Both the position numbers and the translations under genes were made by a program. Of a DNA stretch of 64,000 nucleotides, positions 18,361 to 27,634 are shown piece after piece. The notes under the pieces were generated by a model that was given only the letters and a program-made list of their open reading frames with translations, had not been told where the DNA came from and ran no database searches. Position 1 is the stretch's first letter. Every line of letters begins with the position of its first letter. The stretch comes from Flavobacteriaceae bacterium YJPT1-3 (lineage in GTDB: Bacteria > Bacteroidota > Bacteroidia > Flavobacteriales > Flavobacteriaceae). The stretch lies in NCBI GenBank assembly GCA_029866965.1, contig CP123444.1, positions 1,839,501 through 1,903,500 on the forward strand, given 5' to 3'.

Positions 18361-19428
18361 TTATCGGAATAGCTCCCAATCTAATTTTAGGGAGAAAATA
18401 TTGGAGTAGATGGCTGCACTTTGATCACCAATATCGGTGAGGGCGTAATCTACAGAAATTCCTTTGTATTTAAATCCCACCCCAAGGTTGGGCTGAAAGC
18501 CCACCGAATCTGAACCGTCTAGCTGAGTGATGTTCTGAAAATTGCCCACTCCGGCTCTCAAAAAAACCAGATCGTTATAGCCAAATTCAAACCCTGCTGC
18601 CGGTGTCATACTGGCTACGCTGGAGGAAAAAAGATCATTGGTTTCAGCAAAGCGGAACAGCAGATCCACTTCGGCTTTGATGGAATAGTCATAGCGAATC
18701 AACCAGGAACGGGCGATTCCCAGCTGTAATTTCGGAATGGTGATCTCGCTTTTTTCCGGTAGCTCCTGATTCTGTCCGGCCACGGCATCCCGAATGGTCG
18801 CAAATTCATCTTCATTGATCGTCCAGGCATTTACGGTAGTGGTGATGTCTCTGGCCATGACACCCAGGGTCCAATCGTTGAAATCGTATTGTAGCCCCAG
18901 GTCGAGTCCGAAGCCCCAGGAATTGGCAAAATCTCCAATAATACGTCGAACCACTTTGGCATTGGCACCCAGACGCAATCCATTAGCGGGAAGTTGGCGG
19001 GCATAGGAAAGCGTAAAGGCCCAGTCGGCGGTCGAAAATAAGCTGATCCGGTTGTAATCGATATTCCCATCGGCATCGATCAATTGGGTGGTATTGAGAA
19101 TATCATCCACGCCAAAGCGAATCACTGAAAAGGCGACCGCGCTTTGATCGTCGAGCGGTTTCGCGAAAGCGGCATAATCGTAATTGGCAATGTTGGCAAA
19201 ATAGGAGGCATGCATGGCAGCAGCCTGATTGTCCTCCAACTCAAGCAAACCCGCCGGATTCCAATAGCCTGAGTTGACATCGCCGGTTCCCGCCACCACG
19301 GCATTGGCCATACCTAAAGCGGCTGCATCCACCCCGATGTTCAGGAACTCGTTGGAGTACTTCCGAACACTTTGAGCATAAAGCGAGGAAGTAAGCAAGA
19401 AGAGTAGGGAAACGTAGATTTTGAACAC
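18361..19428 (-). CDS. PorV/PorQ-like (UPF0164) outer-membrane beta-barrel protein
   Basis: The 355-residue protein starts with a signal peptide (MFKIYVSLLFLLTSSLYAQ). The mature start GVDAAALGMANAVVAGTGDVNSGYWNPAGLL is the marker of the PorV/UPF0164, FadL-related family. Alternating hydrophobic strands follow, and it ends with an aromatic residue pattern LKLDWELFR typical of barrels. PorV itself shuttles type IX secretion substrates; other members have unknown roles. This one lies away from known T9SS genes, so I call only the family. Upstream 19445-19452 reads CATCTTTG on this strand, one base off the -7 consensus. Confidence 0.82.
   Translation of the reverse strand: MFKIYVSLLFLLTSSLYAQSVRKYSNEFLNIGVDAAALGMANAVVAGTGDVNSGYWNPAGLLELEDNQAAAMHASYFANIANYDYAAFAKPLDDQSAVAFSVIRFGVDDILNTTQLIDADGNIDYNRISLFSTADWAFTLSYARQLPANGLRLGANAKVVRRIIGDFANSWGFGLDLGLQYDFNDWTLGVMARDITTTVNAWTINEDEFATIRDAVAGQNQELPEKSEITIPKLQLGIARSWLIRYDYSIKAEVDLLFRFAETNDLFSSSVASMTPAAGFEFGYNDLVFLRAGVGNFQNITQLDGSDSVGFQPNLGVGFKYKGISVDYALTDIGDQSAAIYSNIFSLKLDWELFR
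19159..19170. repeat. Degenerate palindrome copy in the PorV-like gene
   Basis: TTTCGCGAAA core exact with one arm changed (GG for GC); read as AFAKP. Confidence 0.6.
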
Positions 19429-19550
19429 CAGCTGTGCTTTGGGGCAAAGATGCCCAATTCTTGTAAAATAGTAAACTTTATTTCCCGCTCCTTATTGCGT
19501 TTTCAGCCCTGCAATACCCTACACTTTCTTATTTTTACGAAAAACCATTC

Positions 19551-20306
19551 ATGAAGCTAACCCAATTTGTTCCCAATGCGTTTACCCTGGCCAATTTGAG
19601 CTGCGGGGTGATCGCCACTGTCCTGGCGGTGAATGGCGATCTGGTCACGGCCGCCTTCTTTGTTTTTGCGGGTATTTTTTTCGATTTTTTTGATGGTTTC
19701 TTTGCGCGCATCCTTAAAGCGGAGAGTGAGGTAGGTCTGCAACTGGATTCTTTAGCTGATTTGGTGACCAGCGGACTCGCACCTAGCCTGGTGTTGGTAC
19801 AATTATTCCGCCAGGCTGAAGGTTGGACGCGTTCTCCGGAGCTCAATATCACCGATCTTATGCACAGTGGTACCTGGATGCCCTGGCTGGGTTTTTTGGT
19901 CGTTTTAGCTTCGGCCTACCGCCTCGCGAAATTCAATGTGGATACCCGACAAACCACTTCCTTTATTGGTCTTCCCACTCCGGCAAACGCTTTATTGATC
20001 TTAAGTTTGCCCTTGATGCTGCATTATCAATACGCTCCCTGGATGGATGATGTGCTGCTTAATCTCTGGTTTTTAGCCGGATTATCCCTATTGAGTGCCG
20101 TTTTGCTCAACGCAGAAATTGCTCTTTTTGCATTAAAATTTAAGCACTGGGCTTTTCGCGGCAATGAGGTGCGTTACCTGTTTTTGATAGGGGCGGGAGT
20201 ACTGCTACTTGCCTTGCAGTACCAGGCGATTCCTGTGATCATATTGGCTTACGTACTGGTGTCTTTACTGACAAACAGCAAGGAAACTGCTGAGATCGCT
20301 AAGTAA
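19551..20306 (+). CDS. pssA: CDP-diacylglycerol-serine O-phosphatidyltransferase
   Basis: It makes phosphatidylserine from CDP-diacylglycerol and serine in the inner membrane. The CDP-alcohol phosphotransferase signature is intact near residue 45: [20 protein letters not shown], then LAD, giving D-G-x2-A-R-x8-G-x3-D-x3-D. Several membrane helices follow, and 251 residues is normal. It complements psd and cdsA at 32515-33958. A box TATTTTTA lies at 19530-19537, 13 nt before the ATG. Its stop overlaps the convergent lptB stop by 8 nt. Confidence 0.93.
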   Translation: MKLTQFVPNAFTLANLSCGVIATVLAVNGDLVTAAFFVFAGIFFDFFDGFFARILKAESEVGLQLDSLADLVTSGLAPSLVLVQLFRQAEGWTRSPELNITDLMHSGTWMPWLGFLVVLASAYRLAKFNVDTRQTTSFIGLPTPANALLILSLPLMLHYQYAPWMDDVLLNLWFLAGLSLLSAVLLNAEIALFALKFKHWAFRGNEVRYLFLIGAGVLLLALQYQAIPVIILAYVLVSLLTNSKETAEIAK

Positions 20307-21039
20307 ATAACTTCTTTTTGCGCAGTTCGAAGTTCTGCCCTAAATAGACTTTTCGCACCATTTCATCTTCCGCTAATTCTTCAGGGATTCCGTGCTTGAG
20401 GATACTTCCTTCAAACATCAAATAGGTGCGATCAGTAATGGCCAGCGTTTCCTGTACGTTATGGTCGGTGATCAGGATACCGATATTCTTATTCTTCAAT
20501 TGAGCCACGATCCGCTGAATGTCTTCTACAGCCACAGGATCAACGCCTGCAAAAGGCTCATCCAATAAGATAAAGTTGGGGTTGGTGGCTAGAGCTCGAG
20601 CAATCTCCGTTCGTCGGCGTTCGCCGCCTGATAGGAGGTCTCCCCGGTTTTTGCGAATGTGCCCCAGACTGAATTCCTCAATGAGCGATTCCATCTTGGC
20701 TTCCTGCTCTTTTTTGCTGAGGTCGGTCAGCTGCAAGACACTTAGAATGTTGTCTTCAATGCTCAGTTTACGAAAGACGGAAGCTTCCTGGGCCAAATAA
20801 CCAATACCGTTTTGTGCTCGCTTGTACATGGGATAGGAGGTGATGTCGGTATTGTCCAGAAAGATTTTACCGCCATTGGGTTTGATCAATCCCACGATCA
20901 TGTAGAAGGAAGTAGTCTTGCCCGCTCCGTTGGGTCCCAGCAGTCCTACGATCTCTCCTTGATTGACTTCAATGGAAATATCTTTGACCACCTTGCGGCC
21001 TTTGTAGGATTTGACGAGATGTTGAGCGCTCAATTTCAT
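20299..21039 (-). CDS. lptB: LPS export ABC transporter ATP-binding protein
   Basis: This is the cytoplasmic ATPase that powers lipopolysaccharide extraction with LptFG. It has Walker A GPNGAGKT near residue 36, the signature [16 protein letters not shown], Walker [14 protein letters not shown], the switch His in [11 protein letters not shown], and [12 protein letters not shown] at the end, typical of LptB. Length 246. It is the last gene of a minus-strand run kdsD-tatC-AhpD-like-lptB; kdsD makes a Kdo precursor, so two steps of LPS assembly share the operon. Confidence 0.94.
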   Translation of the reverse strand: MKLSAQHLVKSYKGRKVVKDISIEVNQGEIVGLLGPNGAGKTTSFYMIVGLIKPNGGKIFLDNTDITSYPMYKRAQNGIGYLAQEASVFRKLSIEDNILSVLQLTDLSKKEQEAKMESLIEEFSLGHIRKNRGDLLSGGERRRTEIARALATNPNFILLDEPFAGVDPVAVEDIQRIVAQLKNKNIGILITDHNVQETLAITDRTYLMFEGSILKHGIPEELAEDEMVRKVYLGQNFELRKKKLFT

Positions 21040-21063
21040 AGCGGCAAGTTACGAAGAAGCGGC

Positions 21064-21417
21064 TTACTGAGGTTGCTGCTGCTCCAGTTCTTCCCAAAAC
21101 TCATAGGCGCGTCTTAGGTGAGGAATCACAATGGTCCCTCCAATTAAGGTCCCTATGCTCAGGGTTTCCATCACTTCTTCCTTGGTCACCCCTTCTTGGT
21201 AACAGCTTTCCAAATGATACTTAACGCAATCGTCGCAACGCAAGACCGTGGAGGCCACCAGGCCTAGAAGTTCTTTAGTCTTGACGTCTAAGGCGCCCGC
21301 CGAAAAGGCATTCGTATCCAGATTGAAAATGCGTTTGATGATCTTATTGTTATCGGCCATCAATTTTTCATTCATGCGGGACCGATACGCATTGAACTCT
21401 TCAACAGCATTGCTCAT
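21064..21417 (-). CDS. Carboxymuconolactone decarboxylase / AhpD-like family protein
   Basis: The small 117-residue helical protein has the AhpD-like core motif RCDDCVKYHLESCYQEG, with a C-x2-C pair followed by His that in AhpD acts as a thiol redox site. GVTKEEVMETLSIGTLIGGTI is the second conserved helix. It may handle peroxide or disulfide reduction; the substrate is unknown. It lies 2 nt after the stop of tatC and 24 nt before lptB, so it is likely co-transcribed with both. Confidence 0.85.
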   Translation of the reverse strand: MSNAVEEFNAYRSRMNEKLMADNNKIIKRIFNLDTNAFSAGALDVKTKELLGLVASTVLRCDDCVKYHLESCYQEGVTKEEVMETLSIGTLIGGTIVIPHLRRAYEFWEELEQQQPQ

Positions 21418-21419
21418 GA

Positions 21420-22268
21420 TTAGGCTTTTGGAGATTTATTTTTCATTCGTCGCAATTTTCGGGCTTCTTTACGCACCACCCAGGCCGAGATCCAAATACT
21501 CACTTCGTACAAGATCAGGATGGGGACCGCCACGATGATCTGGGTCGAGATGTCCGGGGGAGTGATGATGGCTGCAAAGATGAGCACCAGAACCAAAGCG
21601 TACTTGCGGTACTTTCTCAAAAACTGAGGAGTTACCAGTCCGATTTTAGTCAGAAAGTAAATAATGATGGGGAGTTCAAAGATAAATCCCGAAGCGATCA
21701 CTGAGGCCCTTAAAAGGCCGATGTAATTCCCAATGTCAAATTCATTCTCCACCAGATCACTCACCGTAAAGGTGGCCAGGAAATTGATGGATAGCGGCGC
21801 GATCACGTAATAGCCAAACAGTACTCCCATAAAGAAGAGCAAGGAGGAGATCACGATAAACCCGCGAGCGGTTCTGCGCTCATTGTCATACATGCCCGGT
21901 GAAACGAATTTCCAGAATTCATAGATGACGTAGGGAAAAGCCACCACAAAACCAGCCGTAATGGAGGTCCAAATAGCAGCGCTAAACTGCCCGGCCATGG
22001 TCCTACTCTGAATGATAAAGGGCATCTGGTCAATGCAACCCTTGTCGAATCCAAAAAAGCTGGAAATATTGCACAAGGCGCGATAAGAGACGAAATCAGC
22101 TTCTGAAGGCGCAAAAATAATATCGGTAAAAATAAAGCCCTTAAAAATGAAAGCGACGGTAGCAATGATGACTACGGCCAGCGTAGACCGGATCAAATGC
22201 CATCGCAATTCTTCCAAATGGTCCAGAAAGGACATTTCTTTGACGGGTTCCTGCTGCGCTTTGGCCAT
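21420..22268 (-). CDS. tatC: Twin-arginine translocase subunit TatC
   Basis: This is the inner-membrane receptor of the Tat pathway for folded proteins. The N-terminus has MSFLDHLEELRWHLIRS, the conserved cytoplasmic TatC opening with the Glu pair. Six membrane helices follow, including VAFPYVIYEFWKFVSPGMYDNERR (F-x2-YE-x2-F-x2-P-G motif) and PPDISTQIIVAVPILILYEVS. Length 282 is slightly long for the family because of an extended first periplasmic loop (residues about 48-80). The start overlaps the kdsD stop at one base. No tatA is seen in the window. Confidence 0.94.
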   Translation of the reverse strand: MAKAQQEPVKEMSFLDHLEELRWHLIRSTLAVVIIATVAFIFKGFIFTDIIFAPSEADFVSYRALCNISSFFGFDKGCIDQMPFIIQSRTMAGQFSAAIWTSITAGFVVAFPYVIYEFWKFVSPGMYDNERRTARGFIVISSLLFFMGVLFGYYVIAPLSINFLATFTVSDLVENEFDIGNYIGLLRASVIASGFIFELPIIIYFLTKIGLVTPQFLRKYRKYALVLVLIFAAIITPPDISTQIIVAVPILILYEVSIWISAWVVRKEARKLRRMKNKSPKA

Positions 22269-23236
22269 TAGAGTATTCCTTCTTTAATCAGATTTTGAAT
22301 ATGCACCACACCGGCAAAGTGACCCTCACTATTTTCTACTAAAAGCTGTGAGATCTTGTATTCTTCCATCAGATCCAAAGCTTCTACGGCCATGGCGTCT
22401 TCCGCGATACGCTTGGGTTGGGGTGACATGATGTCTTTGGCCGTTAAAGCAGAGAGGTCATCGTGCTGGGCCAGCATCCGTCTGATATCACCATCGGTGA
22501 TGACGCCTTGAATCTGTTCACCGTCCAGAACGGCAACAACGCCCAGTAATTTCTCAGTGATCTCTACGATTACTTTTTTAACCGAACTGTCTAAGGCAAC
22601 GGCCGGTCGTGCGTTCATAGCCGCCAGATCAGACACGCGCAGGTACAATTTTTTACCCAGGGCACCTCCGGGATGGTATTTAGCAAAGTCTTTGGCGCTA
22701 AATCCTCGCAGATCGAGCAGGGCCACTGCCAAAGCATCTCCCATAACCAATTGTACCGTAGTACTGGTGGTAGGGGCCAGGCCATTGGGACAAGCTTCTT
22801 CTTCGGTTTTTGCGTGCAACACATGGGTCGCTTCTTGAGCCAGGTAGGAGCTCTTATTAGCAGTCAAGGCGATGATCACATTATCTCGTCCTTTGATTAA
22901 GGGGACGAGTACTTTGATCTCCGGTGTATTTCCACTCTTGGAAAGACAAATGACTACGTCGTCCTGCTGAATAATGCCCAGATCTCCATGAATGGCATCA
23001 GCGGCATGCATAAAAATAGCCGGAGTGCCCGTAGAATTTAAGGTGGCTACAATTTTATTGGCAATGATGGCACTTTTCCCAACGCCGGTGAGTATGACCC
23101 TGCCTTTAGAATGGTAGATGGCTTCAACCGCTTTCGCGAAAGCGTCATCCAATACATTTTCTAATTCAGCTACCGCTTTTTGTTCGATGTTGATCGTGCG
23201 TCGTGCACTGGCTAAAATAGTGGCTCTGGTATTCAA
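22268..23236 (-). CDS. kdsD: Arabinose-5-phosphate isomerase (SIS + tandem CBS)
   Basis: It converts ribulose 5-phosphate to arabinose 5-phosphate, the first step to Kdo for LPS. An N-terminal SIS domain (GRVILTGVGKSAIIANKIVA, FMHAADAIHGDLGII, SKSGNTPE) is followed by two CBS domains (VITDGDIRRML and DIMSPQPKRIAEDA). The frame runs up to ATG 23323, but those first 29 residues do not look like the family. I prefer TTG at 23236, preceded by AGGA four bases before it and downstream of a -7 box at 23293-23300. The alternative start would overlap the recQ ATG on the other strand. It carries a copy of the recurrent palindrome (AFAKA). Confidence 0.9.
   Translation of the reverse strand: MNTRATILASARRTINIEQKAVAELENVLDDAFAKAVEAIYHSKGRVILTGVGKSAIIANKIVATLNSTGTPAIFMHAADAIHGDLGIIQQDDVVICLSKSGNTPEIKVLVPLIKGRDNVIIALTANKSSYLAQEATHVLHAKTEEEACPNGLAPTTSTTVQLVMGDALAVALLDLRGFSAKDFAKYHPGGALGKKLYLRVSDLAAMNARPAVALDSSVKKVIVEITEKLLGVVAVLDGEQIQGVITDGDIRRMLAQHDDLSALTAKDIMSPQPKRIAEDAMAVEALDLMEEYKISQLLVENSEGHFAGVVHIQNLIKEGIL
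23129..23144. repeat. Palindrome copy in kdsD
   Basis: CGCTTTCGCGAAAGCG, exact, read as AFAKA. Confidence 0.9.
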
Positions 23237-23254
23237 AAAATCCTTCGTTAGCGG

Positions 23255-23285
23255 TTTGGTTACCCTAAAGATTTTGCTATCTTTA
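23255..23285 (+). promoter_or_regulatory. Bacteroidota-type promoter for recQ
   Basis: TTTG at 23255-23258, 19 bp, then TATCTTTA at 23278-23285, close to the TTTG/TAnnTTTG consensus. The predicted start of transcription lies about 30 nt before the recQ ATG. It sits inside the N-terminal extension of the kdsD frame. Confidence 0.6.
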
Positions 23286-23292
23286 GAAGAAG

Positions 23293-23300
23293 CAAATGTA
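23293..23300 (-). promoter_or_regulatory. Putative -7 box for kdsD operon
   Basis: Reads TACATTTG on the minus strand, a perfect TAnnTTTG match. No clear -33 TTTG is seen. If used, transcription begins near 23288, downstream of ATG 23323, which supports the TTG start at 23236. Confidence 0.45.
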
Positions 23301-23321
23301 GCTAAAATTGTAGAAGATTTC

Positions 23322-25517
23322 ATGGATTTGGGGCAATTAGACTTGCGGGCATCATTAAAAAAATACTTTGGCTTTAATCAGTTTAAAGGCCTTCAGGAGG
23401 AGGTTATAAAAAGTATCGTTTCCGGTAAGAATACCTTTGTGATCATGCCCACCGGAGGAGGAAAATCGCTATGCTATCAACTGCCGGCACTCATTCAGGA
23501 AGGTACGGCCATTGTCGTATCACCACTCATCGCTTTAATGAAGAATCAGGTGGACGCCCTGCGCGGGGTATCCAGTGAAGATGGTATTGCTCATGTATTG
23601 AATTCTTCGCTGACCAAAACGGAAGTGGCCCGGGTAAAAAAAGACATCCTTGATGGAGTCACCAAGTTACTTTACGTGGCTCCGGAATCCCTCACCAAAG
23701 AAGAATATGCCGATTTTCTATCTGCAGTACCCATTTCTTTTATGGCGGTTGATGAGGCCCACTGCATCAGTGAATGGGGGCATGACTTCAGACCGGAATA
23801 CCGCAACCTCAAAAGCATTCTTAAACGCATAGGCGATAATATTCCCATCATCGCCGTAACCGCAACGGCTACACCAAAAGTACAGGAAGACATCCTGAAA
23901 AACCTGGGCATGCCGGATGCGAATACCTTTAAAGCCTCCTTCAACCGACCCAATCTTTATTACGAGATCCGTCCCAAGACCAAAAATGTGGATGCCGATA
24001 TCATCCGCTTTGTTAAACAAAATGAAGGTAAAAGTGGCATCATATACTGTTTAAGCCGTAAGCGGGTGGAAGAACTGGCCCAGGTCCTGCAGGTCAATGG
24101 AATCAAAGCCGTGCCCTACCATGCCGGTCTGGATGCCAAAACACGGGTGAGTCATCAGGATAAATTCCTGATGGAAGACGCCGATGTGGTCGTTGCCACC
24201 ATCGCTTTTGGAATGGGCATCGATAAACCCGATGTGCGGTTTGTCATCCATCACGATATTCCAAAAAGCATCGAAAGCTATTATCAGGAAACAGGCCGTG
24301 CAGGCCGCGATGGCGGTGAAGGGCATTGCCTGGCATTCTATTCCTATAAAGACATTGAAAAACTGGAGAAGTTCATGAGCGGTAAGCCGGTGGCCGAGCA
24401 GGAGATTGGTCATGCTTTACTGCAAGAAGTGGTAGCCTACGCAGAAACTTCCATATCCCGACGCAAATTCATACTGCATTACTTTGGAGAAGAATTTGAC
24501 AACAAAACCGGAGAGGGAGGCGACATGGATGACAATATGCGCTATCCCAAAACCAAGAAAGAAGCTACTGACGAAGCGATCAAACTCATGAAAGTGATCG
24601 AAAGCACACAAGAGATCTATAAGTCAAAAGAAATCGTCAAAACGCTGGTAGGGAAAACCAACGCGATCATCAAGTCGCATAAGACTAATGAGCAGGATTA
24701 TTTTGGGAGTGGTGAGGAACACGACAGTGCGTATTGGATGGCCCTACTCCGACAATTATTGGTTGCTGGGTACCTGCAAAAAGATATAGAGACCTACGGG
24801 GTGATTAAACTGACCAAAAGGGGTCGGGAATTCATCAAGAATCCCACCCCCTTTATGATGACTGAAGATCATCGTTTTGACGGAGAGCCGGCAGCCGCGA
24901 ACTCAGCAGCGGCCAAGGGTGGGGGGACCGACAAAATACTTTTGGGTTTATTGAAGGAATTGCGCAAAAGCGTGGGTAAGAAAAAAGGAGTACCGCCCTA
25001 TGTTGTTTTTCAGGACCCTTCTCTGGAAGATATGGCGATCAAATATCCCATCACCATCGAAGAACTGTCTAATGTGCATGGGGTGGGAGAGGGCAAGGCG
25101 AAAAAATACGGCAAAGAATTCATCGAGTTGATCGCTAAATATGTAGAAGAAAATGACGTCTTCCGTCCGGAAGATGTAGTGGTCAAAAGTACCGGGTCGA
25201 ATAGCGGACTGAAATTATACATCATTCAAAATGTCGATCGCAAGCTTCCTCTTGACGATATAGCAGCGGCCAAAGGACTGGAAATGCCCAGCTTCGTTAG
25301 CGAAATGGAAGCGATTGTCTATAGTGGAACCAAGCTCAATATCGATTATTGGATCGATGAGATCTTAGATGAAGATCAGCAAGAAGAATTGCATGAGTAC
25401 TTCCTGGAAGCAGAAAGCGATAAAATTGAGCAAGCCCTCGAAGAATTTGATGGAGATTATGAAGACGAAGAACTCCGACTGTATCGCATCAAATTCATCA
25501 GCGAAGTCGCTAATTGA
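23322..25517 (+). CDS. recQ: ATP-dependent DNA helicase RecQ
   Basis: This is a 3'-5' helicase for recombination and fork repair. At 731 residues it has Walker A PTGGGKSLCYQLPAL near residue 45, the DEAH box VDEAHCISEWGHDFRPEY near 143, QETGRAGRDGG (motif VI), a winged-helix region and an HRDC domain (about 565-640, GVPPYVVFQDPSLEDMA), then an acidic tail. The RecQ zinc-binding cysteines are missing: where CRR...CGNCDNC is usual, it has SRRKFILHYFGEEFDNKTGE and GGDMDDN. The start at 23322 is supported by a promoter at 23255-23285; the longer frame upstream is antisense to kdsD. Confidence 0.94.
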   Translation: MDLGQLDLRASLKKYFGFNQFKGLQEEVIKSIVSGKNTFVIMPTGGGKSLCYQLPALIQEGTAIVVSPLIALMKNQVDALRGVSSEDGIAHVLNSSLTKTEVARVKKDILDGVTKLLYVAPESLTKEEYADFLSAVPISFMAVDEAHCISEWGHDFRPEYRNLKSILKRIGDNIPIIAVTATATPKVQEDILKNLGMPDANTFKASFNRPNLYYEIRPKTKNVDADIIRFVKQNEGKSGIIYCLSRKRVEELAQVLQVNGIKAVPYHAGLDAKTRVSHQDKFLMEDADVVVATIAFGMGIDKPDVRFVIHHDIPKSIESYYQETGRAGRDGGEGHCLAFYSYKDIEKLEKFMSGKPVAEQEIGHALLQEVVAYAETSISRRKFILHYFGEEFDNKTGEGGDMDDNMRYPKTKKEATDEAIKLMKVIESTQEIYKSKEIVKTLVGKTNAIIKSHKTNEQDYFGSGEEHDSAYWMALLRQLLVAGYLQKDIETYGVIKLTKRGREFIKNPTPFMMTEDHRFDGEPAAANSAAAKGGGTDKILLGLLKELRKSVGKKKGVPPYVVFQDPSLEDMAIKYPITIEELSNVHGVGEGKAKKYGKEFIELIAKYVEENDVFRPEDVVVKSTGSNSGLKLYIIQNVDRKLPLDDIAAAKGLEMPSFVSEMEAIVYSGTKLNIDYWIDEILDEDQQEELHEYFLEAESDKIEQALEEFDGDYEDEELRLYRIKFISEVAN

Positions 25518-25600
25518 TCGTTTCAAATCCTTTGTGATACCCCTCTCGAAGTCGCTTTAAAAGACTGCTGTAACAGACTTCCTTTCTTTTCAACTTGTAG

Positions 25601-25608
25601 TACCTTTG
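25601..25608 (+). promoter_or_regulatory. Putative -7 box for the immunophilin gene
   Basis: TACCTTTG matches TAnnTTTG and lies 23 nt before the ATG at 25632. The -33 element is weak (TTTC). Confidence 0.45.
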
Positions 25609-25631
25609 CACCTCATTAAAAAACAAGCACT

Positions 25632-26567
25632 ATGCAAGACGGTATCTATGCAAAATTTCATACCGAAAAAGGAGAAATACTCGTCAAATTAGCCCACGAA
25701 AAAACCCCGGGTACCGTGGGGAATTTCGTAGCCCTGGCGGAAGGGAATCTGGAAAATAGCGTAAAACCTCAAGGAGAGCCTTACTACAACGGACTCAAAT
25801 TTCACCGGGTAATACCTGACTTTATGATTCAGGGTGGGTGCCCACAAGGGACAGGTACCGGAAATCCAGGTTATCAGTTTGACGACGAGATCCATCCGGA
25901 TCTGAAACACGACGAGCCCGGAAAATTGAGTATGGCCAATGCCGGCCCGGGTACCAATGGAAGTCAATTCTTCATTACTCATGTGGCTACGCCCTGGTTG
26001 GACGGGAAGCATACCGTATTTGGAGAAGTGATTGAAGGTCAGGATGTGGTTGATGCCATTGCTCAAGGGGACCATATGAAAGAAGTCGAGATCATTCGCG
26101 AAGGCAAAGAAGCCGAAGCATGGAACGCCGTGGAAGCATTCAGAAGTTTTGAAGGTAGTCGGGCTAAACGACTGGAAGAAGAAAAAGCCAAGCAAGCCGC
26201 CGAATTAGAAAGCGTGGCTGCTGGTTTTGAGAAGACCGACAGCGGACTGCGATATACCATCATTCAAAAAGGAGATAGCGATAAAAAGCCTCAAAAAGGA
26301 GATACGGTCTCTGTGCACTACAAGGGTCAATTGATTGACGGAACGGTCTTTGACTCGTCCTACAAACGCAATGCCCCCATCGATTTTCAAATTGGAGTCG
26401 GTCAGGTCATTCCCGGTTGGGACGAAGGGATTGGATTGTTGACCGTGGGCGATAAAGCCCGACTCGTCATTCCATCCAATCTAGCCTACGGAAGTCAAGG
26501 TGCCGGTGGAGTCATTCCGCCCAACGCCAGTCTGATTTTTGACGTAGAACTGGTCGCGGTTAAGTAA
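25632..26567 (+). CDS. Dual-domain peptidyl-prolyl isomerase (cyclophilin + FKBP)
   Basis: It catalyses prolyl cis-trans isomerisation and probably acts as a folding helper in the cytoplasm, since no signal peptide is seen. Residues 1-150 are a cyclophilin domain ([14 protein letters not shown] with the catalytic Arg, [25 protein letters not shown]). Residues about 155-205 form a charged helical linker ([19 protein letters not shown]). Residues 205-311 are an FKBP domain ([48 protein letters not shown]). Both active sites look intact. This is a dual-family immunophilin arrangement. A terminator follows at 26586-26616. Confidence 0.93.
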   Translation: MQDGIYAKFHTEKGEILVKLAHEKTPGTVGNFVALAEGNLENSVKPQGEPYYNGLKFHRVIPDFMIQGGCPQGTGTGNPGYQFDDEIHPDLKHDEPGKLSMANAGPGTNGSQFFITHVATPWLDGKHTVFGEVIEGQDVVDAIAQGDHMKEVEIIREGKEAEAWNAVEAFRSFEGSRAKRLEEEKAKQAAELESVAAGFEKTDSGLRYTIIQKGDSDKKPQKGDTVSVHYKGQLIDGTVFDSSYKRNAPIDFQIGVGQVIPGWDEGIGLLTVGDKARLVIPSNLAYGSQGAGGVIPPNASLIFDVELVAVK

Positions 26568-26585
26568 TAACCATAGAAATTGTAG

Positions 26586-26616
26586 AAAAAGCACATCGGA
26601 AAGGATGTGCTTTTTT
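26586..26616. terminator. Bidirectional intrinsic terminator
   Basis: A 12-bp stem AAAAAGCACATC / GATGTGCTTTTT with a 6-nt loop, flanked by A and T runs on both sides. It lies between the convergent immunophilin and murB genes and can serve both. Confidence 0.85.
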
Positions 26617-27634
26617 ATTCAACAATGTTCACTTCCGGTTGGATGGTGATTCCAAACTGCTCTTCGACCTTTTTTTGGATCTTCATGGCCAATTGCCAGA
26701 GGTCATCTCCGGTGGCTTTGCCGTGATTGACGAGAACTAAAGCTTGTTTGTCATGCACCCCCGCATCGCCAAAACGCTTGCCTTTAAATCCAGCCTTTTC
26801 GATCAGCCATCCGGCAGGCACCTTGATCGTATCAGAACCAATGGGATAGTAAGGAGCGTCCGGGTAGTGTGCTCTCAGTTGTTTAAAGGCCTCGGCGGAA
26901 ATCAACGGATTCTTAAAAAAGCTTCCGCTATTTCCGATCTTTTTAGGATCGGGTAGTTTGGACTGACGGATGGCGATTACTGCTTCGGAAATGTCCTGAA
27001 TACGAGGCTGAGCAATGCCACGTTCCTCCAGGGTTTGTTGAATGGCTCCGTATTCGGTGTGTAGTTGATGCTGCTTTCGCGAAAGCTTAAAATCAACCGA
27101 TACAATGACGTATTGATCTTTTAATTCATTCTTAAATACAGATTCCCGATATCCAAATTGACAGTCTTCTAAGCTAAACGTACGTAATTCCTGTGTCTCT
27201 CGATGCACGGCTTCGCATTGAACGAAGGTATCCTTGAGTTCCACTCCATAGGCACCAATATTCTGTACGGGTGCTGTACCCGTATTTCCGGGGATCAAAG
27301 ATAAATTTTCCAATCCGCCATAATCGTGAGCCATGCAATATAGGACCAATTCGTGCCAGTTTTCACCGGCCATGACACGCAGTTTGATGCTCTCCTCCAT
27401 TTCTTCAAGAGTCTCGATGCCTTTGATCGCGATGTGAATGACCAAACAGTCCAGATCGTTTTTGATGAGCATATTGCTGCCGCCGCCCAGTATGAATTTT
27501 TGAGGATACTCCTCTAAGGCCAGCGCTTCTTGAAGTTCTGCAACGCTTTTTACCGAAATAAAATGCGCTGCTGTAGCCGCAATACCGAAGGTATTATAAG
27601 GAGCCAGTGAAACGTTGTGCCTAATGTTCATCAA
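26615..27634 (-). CDS. murB: UDP-N-acetylmuramate dehydrogenase
   Basis: This is the FAD enzyme that reduces enolpyruvyl-UDP-GlcNAc with NADPH to UDP-MurNAc in peptidoglycan synthesis. At 339 residues it is a type I MurB: FILGGGSNMLI for FAD binding, SLIPGNTGTAPVQNIGAYGVE, the type I segment FGYRESVFK, then IGNSGSFFKNP with the catalytic Ser and C-terminal IQPEVNIVE with the catalytic Glu. Its start overlaps the aminotransferase stop by 4 nt. A copy of the recurrent palindrome encodes LSRK just after the YRESVFK motif. Confidence 0.95.
   Translation of the reverse strand: MMNIRHNVSLAPYNTFGIAATAAHFISVKSVAELQEALALEEYPQKFILGGGSNMLIKNDLDCLVIHIAIKGIETLEEMEESIKLRVMAGENWHELVLYCMAHDYGGLENLSLIPGNTGTAPVQNIGAYGVELKDTFVQCEAVHRETQELRTFSLEDCQFGYRESVFKNELKDQYVIVSVDFKLSRKQHQLHTEYGAIQQTLEERGIAQPRIQDISEAVIAIRQSKLPDPKKIGNSGSFFKNPLISAEAFKQLRAHYPDAPYYPIGSDTIKVPAGWLIEKAGFKGKRFGDAGVHDKQALVLVNHGKATGDDLWQLAMKIQKKVEEQFGITIQPEVNIVE
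27073..27086. repeat. Palindrome copy in murB
   Basis: GCTTTCGCGAAAGC, exact 14 bp, read as LSRKQ. Confidence 0.9.
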
